The notes beneath the pieces were generated by a model, which was not told the DNA's origin, searched no databases, and saw only the letters and a program-made list of their open reading frames with translations. A stretch of 64,000 nucleotides of DNA from positions 1 to 64,000 of the forward strand of contig JAZREN010000002.1 of assembly GCA_045660825.1 (NCBI GenBank). The letters run 5' to 3'. The position numbers and the translations under genes were made by a program. Positions 50,118 through 58,997 of the stretch are shown in pieces. Each line of letters starts with the position of its first letter. Positions within the stretch are counted from its first letter, which is position 1. The stretch is from HGM04593 sp045660825 (lineage in GTDB: Bacteria; Bacteroidota; Bacteroidia; Bacteroidales; Bacteroidaceae).

Positions 50118-52073
50118 ATGTCCGAAGAGAAAGATTTGGAATTTAACGAGAACAAGGCTGGCGCTGCCGATTATGGTGATGACTCCATACGCCACTTGAG
50201 CGATGTGGAGCACATCCGTCTGCGCCCAGGTATGTACATTGGTAAGTTGGGCGACGGTTCGCAGAGCGACGACGGTATATATGTGCTTCTCAAGGAGGTT
50301 GTCGACAACTGTATCGACGAGTTCAAGATGGGCTTTGGCAAGCGCATTGAAATAGATATAACAGAGAACCACACGGTGGCTGTACGCGACTATGGTCGCG
50401 GTATCCCGCAGGGAATGATGATTCAGGCCGTGAGCAAACTGAATACCGGTGCAAAGTATGACGACAAGGTGTTCCAGAAATCGGTAGGTCTGAACGGTGT
50501 GGGTCTGAAGGCTGTGAATGCGACAAGTACCCAATTCGAGGTACGCAGCTACCGCGAGGGAGTTGTGCGCATTGCCAAGTTTGAGAAGGGTATTCTTGTG
50601 AGTGATACCACTGAAAAGACAAACGACGAGAACGGTACATACATATCGTTTACACCCGATAATTCGCTTTACCGTAACTACGAGTATCGTGATGCATATA
50701 TCGAGACGCTCCTCCGCAATTATACCTATCTGAACACAGGTCTTGCGATAATGTTCAACGGAAAGCGTATCCTCTCACGCAATGGTCTTGTAGACCTGTT
50801 GGGTGACCGCATGACTGCCGATGCGCTATATCCGATTATCCACCTGAAGGGTGCCGATATTGAGATTGCATTCACACATGCGCATCACCAGTATGGCGAG
50901 GAGTATTACTCTTTTGTCAACGGACAGCATACCTCGCAGGGTGGTACACACCAGAGTGCCTTCAAGGAGTTGGTGGCGCTTACAATACACGATTTCTTCT
51001 CGGCCAAGAACTTTGAGTACTGCGATATCCGCAACGGTATTGTAGCTGCCATTGCCATCAATATTCAGGAACCTGTGTTTGAGAGCCAGACAAAGGTGAA
51101 GCTGGGTTCTACGACTATTGCTCCCGATCCGGGCAGTATGAGTGTGAAGAAATTCATTGGAGATTTTGTAAAGGAGGAACTTGATAACTTCCTGCACAAG
51201 AACCCCGAAATCAGCGATGTCATCCTTTCGAAAATCACAGCATCGGAGAAAGAGCGCAAGGAACTTGCCGGCCTCACAAAGCAGGTGCGCGAAAAGGCGA
51301 AGAAAGTGAACCTCCACAACCGCAAATTGCGCGACTGTCGCATACACTATAACGATACAAAGGGTGACCGTCTTGCCGAGAGCTGCATTTTCATCACCGA
51401 GGGTGACTCGGCCAGCGGTTCAATCACCAAGAGCCGTGATGCCAATACACAGGCAGTGTTCAGTTTGCGCGGTAAACCGCTCAACTGCTTTGGCTTGAGT
51501 CGTGCAGTGGTGTATCAGAACGAGGAGTTCAACCTTCTGCAGGCTGCGCTTAATATTGAGGATGGTCTTGAGGGTTTGCGATACAACAAGGTTATTGTGG
51601 CTACCGATGCCGATGTCGACGGTATGCACATCCGTCTTTTGATGATAACATTCTTCCTGCAGTTCTTCCCTGAACTCATAAAGAAAGGCCACGTATATAT
51701 ATTGCAGACTCCGCTGTTCCGTGTGCGCAACAAACGCAAACTGCCACGTGGCAAGAAGGGTGCCGAGGAACGTAAGGGGCAGAAGGGCGATTTCGAGACA
51801 ATATACTGCTACAGTGATGAGGAGCGCATAGCTGCAATTGAGAAATTGTCGCCGAACCCCGAAATTACCCGATTCAAGGGACTTGGAGAGATATCGCCCG
51901 ATGAGTTCCGCAATTTCATTGGTCCCGATATGCGTCTGGAGCGCGTGGAACTTCATAAGGATGATAAGGTTGAGGATCTCCTTGCATATTACATGGGCAA
52001 GAATACAATGGAACGTCAGAACTTTATCATTGACAATCTTGTAGTAGAGGAGGATAAGGCCGACGAAAACTGA
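50118..52073 (+). CDS. parE: DNA topoisomerase IV subunit B
   Basis: A 651-residue type IIA topoisomerase ATPase subunit for decatenating sister chromosomes. The GHKL site (VDNCIDEF, DYGRGIP, GLNGVGLKAVNA) is followed by the transducer and the TOPRIM domain (EGDSASGS, DADVDGMHI). The early PGMYIGKLGDG and overall length fit ParE better than GyrB. parA/parC is not in the window. coaD starts 6 bases after the stop. Confidence 0.93.
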   Translation: MSEEKDLEFNENKAGAADYGDDSIRHLSDVEHIRLRPGMYIGKLGDGSQSDDGIYVLLKEVVDNCIDEFKMGFGKRIEIDITENHTVAVRDYGRGIPQGMMIQAVSKLNTGAKYDDKVFQKSVGLNGVGLKAVNATSTQFEVRSYREGVVRIAKFEKGILVSDTTEKTNDENGTYISFTPDNSLYRNYEYRDAYIETLLRNYTYLNTGLAIMFNGKRILSRNGLVDLLGDRMTADALYPIIHLKGADIEIAFTHAHHQYGEEYYSFVNGQHTSQGGTHQSAFKELVALTIHDFFSAKNFEYCDIRNGIVAAIAINIQEPVFESQTKVKLGSTTIAPDPGSMSVKKFIGDFVKEELDNFLHKNPEISDVILSKITASEKERKELAGLTKQVREKAKKVNLHNRKLRDCRIHYNDTKGDRLAESCIFITEGDSASGSITKSRDANTQAVFSLRGKPLNCFGLSRAVVYQNEEFNLLQAALNIEDGLEGLRYNKVIVATDADVDGMHIRLLMITFFLQFFPELIKKGHVYILQTPLFRVRNKRKLPRGKKGAEERKGQKGDFETIYCYSDEERIAAIEKLSPNPEITRFKGLGEISPDEFRNFIGPDMRLERVELHKDDKVEDLLAYYMGKNTMERQNFIIDNLVVEEDKADEN

Positions 52074-52079
52074 TTAGGT

Positions 52080-52526
52080 ATGTCACACACAGCACTTTTT
52101 GCAGGGTCGTTCGACCCATATACGATAGGTCATCACTCGCTTGTAGAGCGTGCGTTGCAAATGTTTGACAAGGTAGTGATTGCTGTTGGTTGCAACAGCG
52201 AAAAGGGTGGCTGTACCACGGTCGAAGAGCGTGTAGCAAACATTGCTGCGTGTTATGATGGCGACAGCCGTGTCGAGGTTTGCTCTTACTCCGGCCTTAC
52301 AATGGATTTCGCACGCGAAATAGGTGCCGATGTCCTGCTACGTGGTGTACGTAACATAAAGGATTTTGAATATGAGCGCGAACTCGCCGATGTAAACAAA
52401 CAGATTGGAGGCATTGACACTGTTCTGTTGGTGAGTGAGCCGGGATATTCGTCGGTCAGCAGCAGCGTGGTGCGCGAACTCATGAGATATGGCAAGAATG
52501 TGTCGGACTTGTTGCCCGGCAAGTAA
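52080..52526 (+). CDS. coaD: phosphopantetheine adenylyltransferase
   Basis: A 148-residue enzyme for the fourth step of coenzyme A synthesis, making dephospho-CoA from phosphopantetheine and ATP. The nucleotidyltransferase T/HxGH motif appears as GSFDPYTIGH near residue 8, and the ISSTxxR segment as VSSSVVRELM. Length is slightly short but complete. It lies in a parE-coaD-ctpA row with short gaps. Confidence 0.96.
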   Translation: MSHTALFAGSFDPYTIGHHSLVERALQMFDKVVIAVGCNSEKGGCTTVEERVANIAACYDGDSRVEVCSYSGLTMDFAREIGADVLLRGVRNIKDFEYERELADVNKQIGGIDTVLLVSEPGYSSVSSSVVRELMRYGKNVSDLLPGK

Positions 52527-52552
52527 CAAATAATAAAATGCATTATACAATT

Positions 52553-54139
52553 ATGAAAAGAATATTCCTGCTGGCGATGTTGTCAGTGCTCTCTTTTGCT
52601 GTCAAGGCACAGCAGATGCCTGAACATATACTTAAACTTATGTATACAGGCAACATCATAGAGAATTTCTACGTTGATGATTCCGATAACGACAAGATTA
52701 CCGAGGAGGGCATCAAGGCTATGCTCAAAGCACTTGATCCGCACTCTACATATACAGACCCAAAGGAGACAAGATCCCTGCTTGAGCAGATGGAGGGCAG
52801 CTTCGGTGGCATAGGCATTCAGTTCAACATCGTGTCCGATACCTTGTATGTGATCCAAACCACAAACAATGGTCCATCGGAGCGTGCTGGTATACTTCCC
52901 GGTGACAGGATTGTTGCGGTGAATGATACTGCAATTGCCGGTGTGAAAATGGAACGTAGCGACATTATGACACGCTTGCGTGGCGAAAAGGGCACAAAGG
53001 TTGAGATTGATGTTGTGCGCCGTGGTATTGACCGTAAACTGCATTTCAGCCTTGTGCGTGACGACATAAGCACCGAGACTGTTGATGTGGCATATATGAT
53101 TGACAAGAAGAATGCCTATATACGCATTATTTCGTTCGGCGCAAAGACGCACGGCGAGTTTGTGCAGAAACTTGATTCTCTGAAGGCGTGTGGAATGAAG
53201 AATCTTATTCTTGACCTCAGTGGTAATGGTGGTGGCTATCTCACGGCCTCTGTGGGCATACTTGGCGAACTCATTGATGAGGCTAAGCTTGTGGTGTATA
53301 CGGAGGGAAAGAAAAATCCACGTTACGATTACTATTCACAAGGCGAGGGCAAGTTCCGCAAGGGAAATCTCGTGGTGATTGTTGATGAGACATCTGCGTC
53401 GGCATCAGAGATTCTTGCCGGTGCCGTGCAGGATTGGGATCGTGGTATCATCGTCGGTCGTCGCACATTCGGTAAAGGACTTGTGCAGCGTCCGTTCCAG
53501 TTGCCCGACGGTTCAATGATACGTCTTACCATTGCGCGTTACTACACACCAACAGGTCGTTGCATCCAGAAACCCTATGGTGGCGACTCTGTGAAGTATG
53601 AGGATGACCTGCTCAACCGCTATAACAGCGGTGAGATGACAAGTGCCGACAAGATACATTTTCCCGATTCATTGAAGACATACACATTGCGTCTTGGTCG
53701 CCCCGTTTATGGCGGTGGAGGTATCATGCCCGACTATTTTGTACCTCTTGATACAATGCGTTACACCAAGTATCACCGTGCTTTGGCTGCAAAGGGTTGT
53801 ATAATACAGACCTCGTTGCGTTACATTGATGACAACCGCGAGAGGCTGCTTGCCGAATATCCTACAATTGACGATTTTGAAAAGCGCTTTGAGGTTGATG
53901 ATGCTTTTGTTGAGATGCTTAAGCAGCAGGGTGTCATGGACAGCGTCAAGTTGGAGGGTGGTGACGAGGAGTTCCAGCGTTCGCTCCCGGAACTGAAGCT
54001 GCAGTTGAAGCAGCTTGTAGCGCGCGACCTGTGGAACATGAGCGATTTCATGAAACTCTACAACAAGAACAGTGATATATTCAAAAAGGCTTATGAACTG
54101 ATAAACGAGAAAAAGTTCGAGCAACTGATGATTAAATAA
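52553..54139 (+). CDS. carboxy-terminal processing protease, S41 family
   Basis: A 528-residue periplasmic protease. The signal peptide MKRIFLLAMLSVLSFAVKA opens at ATG 52553; an ATG 15 bases upstream would put four extra residues before it. A PDZ domain (about 75-165) follows with GIQFNIVSDTLYV. The S41 core has the DLSGNGGGYL strand and the catalytic Ser-Lys pair in ETSASASEIL and FGKGLVQ. A helical C-terminal domain completes the CtpA-type architecture. It should trim or degrade periplasmic proteins and lies after coaD. Confidence 0.92.
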   Translation: MKRIFLLAMLSVLSFAVKAQQMPEHILKLMYTGNIIENFYVDDSDNDKITEEGIKAMLKALDPHSTYTDPKETRSLLEQMEGSFGGIGIQFNIVSDTLYVIQTTNNGPSERAGILPGDRIVAVNDTAIAGVKMERSDIMTRLRGEKGTKVEIDVVRRGIDRKLHFSLVRDDISTETVDVAYMIDKKNAYIRIISFGAKTHGEFVQKLDSLKACGMKNLILDLSGNGGGYLTASVGILGELIDEAKLVVYTEGKKNPRYDYYSQGEGKFRKGNLVVIVDETSASASEILAGAVQDWDRGIIVGRRTFGKGLVQRPFQLPDGSMIRLTIARYYTPTGRCIQKPYGGDSVKYEDDLLNRYNSGEMTSADKIHFPDSLKTYTLRLGRPVYGGGGIMPDYFVPLDTMRYTKYHRALAAKGCIIQTSLRYIDDNRERLLAEYPTIDDFEKRFEVDDAFVEMLKQQGVMDSVKLEGGDEEFQRSLPELKLQLKQLVARDLWNMSDFMKLYNKNSDIFKKAYELINEKKFEQLMIK

Positions 54140-54140
54140 C

Positions 54141-54178
54141 AACAAAAGAAGCGCCAAAATTTTAGCGCTTCTTTTGTT
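54141..54178. terminator. bidirectional terminator between convergent genes
   Basis: A 14-bp perfect stem (54141-54154 with 54165-54178) with A-rich and T-rich flanks, between the S41 protease gene and the methyltransferase gene. Confidence 0.92.
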
Positions 54179-54247
54179 ATATATGCCTGTTTTAAAATCA
54201 AATCATCTTATTGGTCCTCTGGTACAGCGCGTTGATAAGATGTTACT

Positions 54248-55414
54248 TTAGGCTTTCTTGCACAAGATAAGTGCCTTGCTGTCATCGTTCAAGGTTGTTG
54301 CAAAGATGTAATTCTCACCGCCATCGGTCAGTTTCAGGCGCTTGCGCAACAGCTGTACGCTCTCGGGAAAATTACGCACGGTGATGTTGGCTTTTCCCAA
54401 CGATTGCACACTCTTTATGTCGGCCTTTGAGAATCCCAATACCTCAACAATCTCAAATATGCGTCCTGGAAAGTCGTGGATGTGTTCGTTGGATGTGTAA
54501 AGATGGCTGTTGGGGTGCAGTTTGTCCACGTGGTAGTGGCTTGACAGGCTCTTGGGGCAGCCGGCCTTCTGCACGCTGGCGTTGGGTTCATAAAGGTACT
54601 TACCAACTTCGCTGCAATATGATGTGCTTGCGAAATCTTCCTTGTCCTGTGTGAACGAGAATATCTGTGTGCTCTCTTTCAATATGTTCACACAATGGGT
54701 AGTGAAACCTGTGAAATCGCCGCTGTTGAGTATGATGAGCAACTCCTTGCATTCGTTGTTGACCGATACAATGTGTACTGAGCTGACATGCTGCAATTGA
54801 CGGCATGCCATTGTTATGTCGAGCATTGGTGAGCACTTTATCATTGCCATATCGGCTTTTGACAGCAGGTCAAGTCCTACAACGTTGGGTTCGCAGTCGC
54901 TCAATGCCACAACCTTGCGCCCGTCGCCGTCGCGTCGTGCCGGGTCAACAAAAATCCAGTCAAGGTGCGGCAGTGATTCAAACAGCTCCTCGCTATTGCC
55001 GTTCATCACCTTTGCGTCTTCCAATCCAAGTAGTGAAAAGTTCGCTGTGGCAATGTCGCACAAAGTCTTGTTGCGCTCAATGTAGAATGCCTCGTTGAAA
55101 TTGCGTGCCATGTAGCTGAAGTCGATGCCGAAACCTCCTGTGAGGTCGGCAAACCTCTTGCCTTTAACTTGCTTGGCCTTGTATTTTGCTGTCTTTTCGC
55201 TTGAACACTGCTCCATAGAAATTTTGGGAGGATAGATGATGCCTTCCACGGCAGCCCACGTGGGCAACTTTTCGCGTGCTTGTTGCCAGCCCTCAATCTG
55301 CGTGACTGCCTCGCGCATGTCCACGGTGGGGTAGCGCCCGGCCTGTAAGGCCAGCGTGCGCACATCCTCCTCGTGGTGCTGTGCTATGAACTCTATGGTA
55401 GCGTCGTCAAGCAT
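54248..55414 (-). CDS. class I SAM-dependent methyltransferase with THUMP-like domain
   Basis: A 388-residue cytoplasmic protein. The SAM-binding loop is FADLTGGFGIDFSYMARN (near residue 88) with the acidic end of strand 2 at AFYIERN. The catalytic-strand motif WIFVDPARRDGDGRK marks the family. The C-terminal part (FGRIFEIVEVLGFSKAD-like and SVQLLRKRLKL) matches the THUMP-like region of Bacteroidota homologues. It probably modifies RNA, but the target is unknown. The YqaE-type gene ends 10 bases upstream, so both form a transcript. Confidence 0.85.
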   Translation of the reverse strand: MLDDATIEFIAQHHEEDVRTLALQAGRYPTVDMREAVTQIEGWQQAREKLPTWAAVEGIIYPPKISMEQCSSEKTAKYKAKQVKGKRFADLTGGFGIDFSYMARNFNEAFYIERNKTLCDIATANFSLLGLEDAKVMNGNSEELFESLPHLDWIFVDPARRDGDGRKVVALSDCEPNVVGLDLLSKADMAMIKCSPMLDITMACRQLQHVSSVHIVSVNNECKELLIILNSGDFTGFTTHCVNILKESTQIFSFTQDKEDFASTSYCSEVGKYLYEPNASVQKAGCPKSLSSHYHVDKLHPNSHLYTSNEHIHDFPGRIFEIVEVLGFSKADIKSVQSLGKANITVRNFPESVQLLRKRLKLTDGGENYIFATTLNDDSKALILCKKA

Positions 55415-55424
55415 CTTGCTCCAA

Positions 55425-55577
55425 TCAGTTCTTGTTGAGTATTACAAGTGCGCCAATAACGCCTGGAACCCAACAGCAGCCTGTCAGCAATAGAACTATA
55501 AGGAACGAACCGCATCCTTTGTCTATGACAGCGAGCGGTGGAAAGAAAATAGCTAAAATGGCTCTAAGCAGTGACAT
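55425..55577 (-). CDS. YqaE/Pmp3 (UPF0057) family small membrane protein
   Basis: A 50-residue hydrophobic protein starting MSLLRAILAIFFPPLAV. The family hallmark is the FFPPLAV turn in the first helix and a second helix with CCWVPGVIGALV. Both are seen here, with DKGC between them. Pmp3-type proteins are plasma-membrane peptides tied to membrane potential and salt stress in yeast and plants; the bacterial role is unclear. It lies 10 bases upstream of the methyltransferase gene on the same strand. Confidence 0.85.
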   Translation of the reverse strand: MSLLRAILAIFFPPLAVIDKGCGSFLIVLLLTGCCWVPGVIGALVILNKN

Positions 55578-55721
55578 GTCTTTAATGTTTAGATGTTTAT
55601 ACCTTAAGTTATATCAGTTGAGGGAAAATTGTATTTCCGCTATAAAAGTACAATGTAAATGTTTGCTATGCAAGTTTTTTATTCTTGATTCTTGCTTAAG
55701 GAATATTAGTGTCATCATGAC

Positions 55722-55752
55722 AAAAAGCGTCTGCCCCGTAAGGAGCAGACGC
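55722..55752 (-). terminator. terminator after pckA
   Basis: On the minus strand, GCGTCTGC pairs with GCAGACGC (with extra CC/GG inside) and is followed by TTTTTG. It ends the pckA transcript. Confidence 0.92.
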
Positions 55753-55774
55753 CGTATTTAGGTTTAAGCGTTTA

Positions 55775-57376
55775 TTAGAGCTTTGGACCTGCTGCAACGA
55801 GAGCCTTACCAGCCTCATTGCCTGTGTACTTGGTGAAGTTCTTGATGAAACGGCCAGCCAAGTCAAGTGCCTTCTCCTCCCACTGAGCTGCGTCAGCGTA
55901 TGTGTCGCGTGGGTCGAGGATTGCAGGATCAACACCAGGCAACTCTGTTGGAACAACAAAGTCGAAGTGTGGGATAACCTTTGTAGGAGCTGTATCGATT
56001 GAGCCATCGAGGATAGCGTCGATGATACCACGTGTATCCTTGATAGAGATACGCTTGCCGGTACCGTTCCAACCTGTGTTAACGAGGTATGCCTTAGCAC
56101 CGTTCTTCTCCATCTTCTTAACCAACTCCTCACCATACTTTGTTGGGTGCAAGCTCAAGAATGCAGCACCGAAGCAAGCTGAGAATGTTGGAGTAGGCTC
56201 AGTGATACCGCGCTCTGTACCAGCCAACTTAGCGGTGAAGCCGCTGAGGAAGTAGTACTGTGTCTGCTCTGGGTTCAAGATTGAAACTGGAGGCAATACA
56301 CCGAACGCATCAGCTGACAAGAAGATAACCTTCTTTGCAGGAGCTGCCATTGAACCAGGCTTGATGTTGTTGATGTGGTTGATTGGGTAAGATACACGAG
56401 TGTTCTCTGTGACGCTCTTGTCTGCGAAGTCGATCTTGCCGTTAGCGTCAACAGTTACGTTCTCGAGAAGTGCATCGCGCTTGATAGCGTTGAAGATATC
56501 TGGCTCGCTCTCTTTGTCGAGGTTGATAACCTTAGCGTAGCAACCGCCCTCGAAGTTGAACACTGAGTCGTCGTCCCAACCGTGCTCGTCGTCACCGATA
56601 AGCATGCGCTTTGGATCTGTAGAAAGAGTTGTCTTACCTGTACCTGACAAACCGAAGAAGATAGCTGTCTCGCCCTTCTCGTTAGTGTTTGCTGAGCAGT
56701 GCATTGAAGCGATGCCCTGGAGTGGCAAGTAGTAGTTCATCATTGAGAACATACCCTTCTTCATCTCACCACCATACCATGTGTTGAGGATGATCTGCTC
56801 CTTAGATGTCAAGTTGAATACAACTGCTGTCTCTGAGTTCAAACCGAGCTCCTTGTAGTTAGCAACTGCTGCCTTAGAAGCGTTGTATACTACGAAGTCT
56901 GGCTCGCCGAATGCCTCGAGCTCCTCAGCTGTAGGACGGATGAACATGTTTGTCACAAAGTGAGCCTGCCATGCTACCTCCATGATGAAGCGAACCTTCA
57001 AACGTGTAGCAGGGTTAGCGCCGCAGAATGCGTCAACAATGAACAACTTCTTGTTAGAGAGCTCCTTTGTAGCAATCTCCTTCAATACGTTCCAAGCCTC
57101 TGTTGTAACAGGCTTGTTGTCGTTCTTGTACTCCTCTGATGTCCACCATACAGTGTTCTCTGATGTTGCATCCTTAACGATGAACTTATCCTTAGGAGAA
57201 CGACCTGTGTAAACAGCTGTCATTACGTTTACTGCGCCAAGCTCTGTAACCTGACCTACTTCAAAACCCTCAAGACCGGGCTTTGTCTCCTCTGCGAACA
57301 ACTGCTCGTAAGAAGGATTGTGAAGAATCTCCACAGCACCGGTGATACCATACTTGGTAAGATCTAATGTTGCCAT
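55775..57376 (-). CDS. pckA: phosphoenolpyruvate carboxykinase (ATP)
   Basis: A 533-residue enzyme interconverting oxaloacetate and PEP with ATP/ADP. The kinase-1a P-loop GLSGTGKTTLSTDP, the metal-binding GWDDDSVFNFEGGCYAK and the early TGRSPKDKF mark the ATP-dependent family. In gut Bacteroidales it runs mainly towards oxaloacetate, fixing CO2 on the way to succinate. The codon bias indicates strong expression. It has its own promoter and terminator. Confidence 0.97.
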   Translation of the reverse strand: MATLDLTKYGITGAVEILHNPSYEQLFAEETKPGLEGFEVGQVTELGAVNVMTAVYTGRSPKDKFIVKDATSENTVWWTSEEYKNDNKPVTTEAWNVLKEIATKELSNKKLFIVDAFCGANPATRLKVRFIMEVAWQAHFVTNMFIRPTAEELEAFGEPDFVVYNASKAAVANYKELGLNSETAVVFNLTSKEQIILNTWYGGEMKKGMFSMMNYYLPLQGIASMHCSANTNEKGETAIFFGLSGTGKTTLSTDPKRMLIGDDEHGWDDDSVFNFEGGCYAKVINLDKESEPDIFNAIKRDALLENVTVDANGKIDFADKSVTENTRVSYPINHINNIKPGSMAAPAKKVIFLSADAFGVLPPVSILNPEQTQYYFLSGFTAKLAGTERGITEPTPTFSACFGAAFLSLHPTKYGEELVKKMEKNGAKAYLVNTGWNGTGKRISIKDTRGIIDAILDGSIDTAPTKVIPHFDFVVPTELPGVDPAILDPRDTYADAAQWEEKALDLAGRFIKNFTKYTGNEAGKALVAAGPKL

Positions 57377-57474
57377 AATTCTGAAAATAAATTATTAGTT
57401 AACGTTTCTTTTTATTTCACTTTTTTGAGCACTTCCGGCGCCTATTTATGTAAATTGCCGAAATTCTCCCAATG

Positions 57475-57505
57475 CAAATATATGTCTTTTTATTTAATAC
57501 CCAAA
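57475..57505 (-). promoter_or_regulatory. promoter of pckA
   Basis: On the minus strand, TTTG (57505-57502), 19 bases, then TATATTTG (57482-57475). The mRNA leader is about 90 bases. Confidence 0.82.
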
Positions 57506-57762
57506 ACTAATTAAGGAAAAATTTCCGTAATAGCTGAAAAAAAAGTGTTTTTTGCCTTTTTTTGCTACTTTTTTTACTCTCCGCTGCTTTGATTTTTGTC
57601 GTTTTGTATCGATTTGTATGTTTTTAATGTTAATGGATTCGGGTGAAAAACTTGCATTTGGTTCTGTAAAATTTGATAATTCTGACATTTTGTATTTTCT
57701 TCCTTTTTCTGCATGGATGTGCAGTTTTTTTCTTCAAATATTCTTTCTTAATATAAAATTAT
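57506..57762. other. gene-free stretch between pckA and the GH130 gene
   Basis: An A+T-rich region with poly-T and poly-A runs. A 75-codon plus-strand open frame (57552-57779) with a TTG start runs across the GH130 promoter and has no protein-like pattern, so I do not call it a gene. Confidence 0.5.
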
Positions 57763-57770
57763 TATCTTCG
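57763..57770 (+). promoter_or_regulatory. -7 promoter box of the GH130 gene
   Basis: TATCTTCG, a common variant of TAnnTTTG in this window, 43 bases before the ATG. Confidence 0.55.
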
Positions 57771-57813
57771 CGGTGGTAACAAGCAAAAAACAACTGAATA
57801 AAACATTATAGTT

Positions 57814-58785
57814 ATGAGCGAGAAAATTACTATGCCCTGGGAAGAGCGCTCCGAGGGCTGCAATGATGTCATGTGGCGATACTCAAAGAACCCTGTTATA
57901 GGCCGTTATGCAATCCCCACTTCAAACAGTGTCTTCAACAGCGCTGTAGTGCCTTTTGGTGATGGCTATGCAGGTGTGTTCCGTTGCGACAACAAGGCTG
58001 TGCAGATGAATATCTTTGCCGGTTTCAGCAAGGATGGTATCAACTGGGAGATTGAGCATGAACCAATTGTGTTCAAGGCCGGTAACACCGAGATGATTGA
58101 GTCGGAATACAAGTACGATCCACGTGTCACATGGATTGAGGACCGCTATTGGATTACATGGTGCAACGGCTATCATGGACCAACCATCGGTATTGCATAT
58201 ACATTCGACTTCAAGGAGTTTTTCCAGTGCGAGAATGCCTTCTTGCCATTCAACCGCAATGGCGTGTTGTTCCCCGAGAAGATTAACGGCAAGTATGCTA
58301 TGCTCAGCCGTCCAAGCGACAATGGTCACACTCCATTCGGTGATATCTACATCAGCTATAGTCCCGACATGAAATATTGGGGTGAGCACCGTTGTGTGAT
58401 GAAAGTGACTCCATTCCCTGAGAGCGCATGGCAGTGTACAAAGATTGGTGCCGGCTCTGTGCCCATTCTCACCGACGAGGGTTGGTTACTCTTCTATCAT
58501 GGTGTAATAACTACCTGCAACGGTTTCCGTTATTCAATGGGTGCTGCTTTGCTCGATAAGAACGACCCATCGAAAGTGCTCTACCGCACAAAACCTTATC
58601 TGCTTGCGCCTGCGGCTCCTTATGAACTTGCCGGTGATGTGCCCAACGTGGTGTTCCCATGTGCCGCACTCCACGATGGTGACAAGGTGGCTGTATACTA
58701 CGGCGCTGCCGATACTGTTGTGGGTATGGCATTCGGTTATATCAGCGAAATCATAGATTTCATGAAAAAAAATAGCTGCAAATAA
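57814..58785 (+). CDS. GH130 family glycosidase / mannoside phosphorylase
   Basis: A 323-residue five-bladed propeller enzyme. The catalytic Asp102 lies in SEYKYDPRVT, as in GH130 phosphorylases, and the GPTIGIAYT and HGVITTCNGFRYSMGAAL blades are typical. GH130_2 members cleave beta-1,4-mannosides such as Man-GlcNAc or mannooligosaccharides by phosphorolysis. No signal peptide is present, so it acts in the cytoplasm on imported sugars. It is not in a polysaccharide-utilisation locus here. Subfamily and substrate are inferred. Confidence 0.88.
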   Translation: MSEKITMPWEERSEGCNDVMWRYSKNPVIGRYAIPTSNSVFNSAVVPFGDGYAGVFRCDNKAVQMNIFAGFSKDGINWEIEHEPIVFKAGNTEMIESEYKYDPRVTWIEDRYWITWCNGYHGPTIGIAYTFDFKEFFQCENAFLPFNRNGVLFPEKINGKYAMLSRPSDNGHTPFGDIYISYSPDMKYWGEHRCVMKVTPFPESAWQCTKIGAGSVPILTDEGWLLFYHGVITTCNGFRYSMGAALLDKNDPSKVLYRTKPYLLAPAAPYELAGDVPNVVFPCAALHDGDKVAVYYGAADTVVGMAFGYISEIIDFMKKNSCK

Positions 58786-58808
58786 ATTCATTTGTTTGGC
58801 TTATAATA

Positions 58809-58842
58809 ATTTACAGGGTGGCAAATTTGCCACCCTGTAAAT
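58809..58842. terminator. 34-bp perfect palindrome after the GH130 gene
   Basis: ATTTACAGGGTGGCAAA followed at once by its reverse complement. There is no T tract after it. It may act as a terminator for the gene on its left, or as a cruciform or protein site. Confidence 0.6.
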
Positions 58843-58850
58843 GTTGAATG

Positions 58851-58878
58851 TGTCATTCTGAACGGAGTGAAGAATCTT
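58851..58878 (+). repeat. REP-like intergenic repeat, copy 2
   Basis: TGTCATTCTGAACGGAGTGA followed by AGAATCTT. It matches the pattern of 270-304 and the left arm of 62141-62219. Confidence 0.55.
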
Positions 58879-58948
58879 ACTCCCTCAAATGTATGTGTGT
58901 TGTCGCCCCCTCGCTTTTATTAATTGTTGCTTTTACAACATCGGCTTA

Positions 58949-58997
58949 CTCGCAGTTTTCACCTTTCAGTTTTCCGCTTTAACCTTTCCCTTTTCCG
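58949..58997 (-). repeat. purine-rich repeat, copy 3, entering the RND gene
   Basis: On the minus strand it reads GGAAAAGGGAAAGGTTAAAG, then CGGAAAACTGAAAGGTGAAAACTG. It supplies the last codons of the RND pump gene (GKGKG, stop) and continues beyond the stop. Confidence 0.6.

Noticed and set aside
57552..57779. 75-codon frame before the GH130 gene
   Set aside because: It needs a TTG start, is Phe/Leu-rich because of poly-T tracts, and overlaps the GH130 promoter box.
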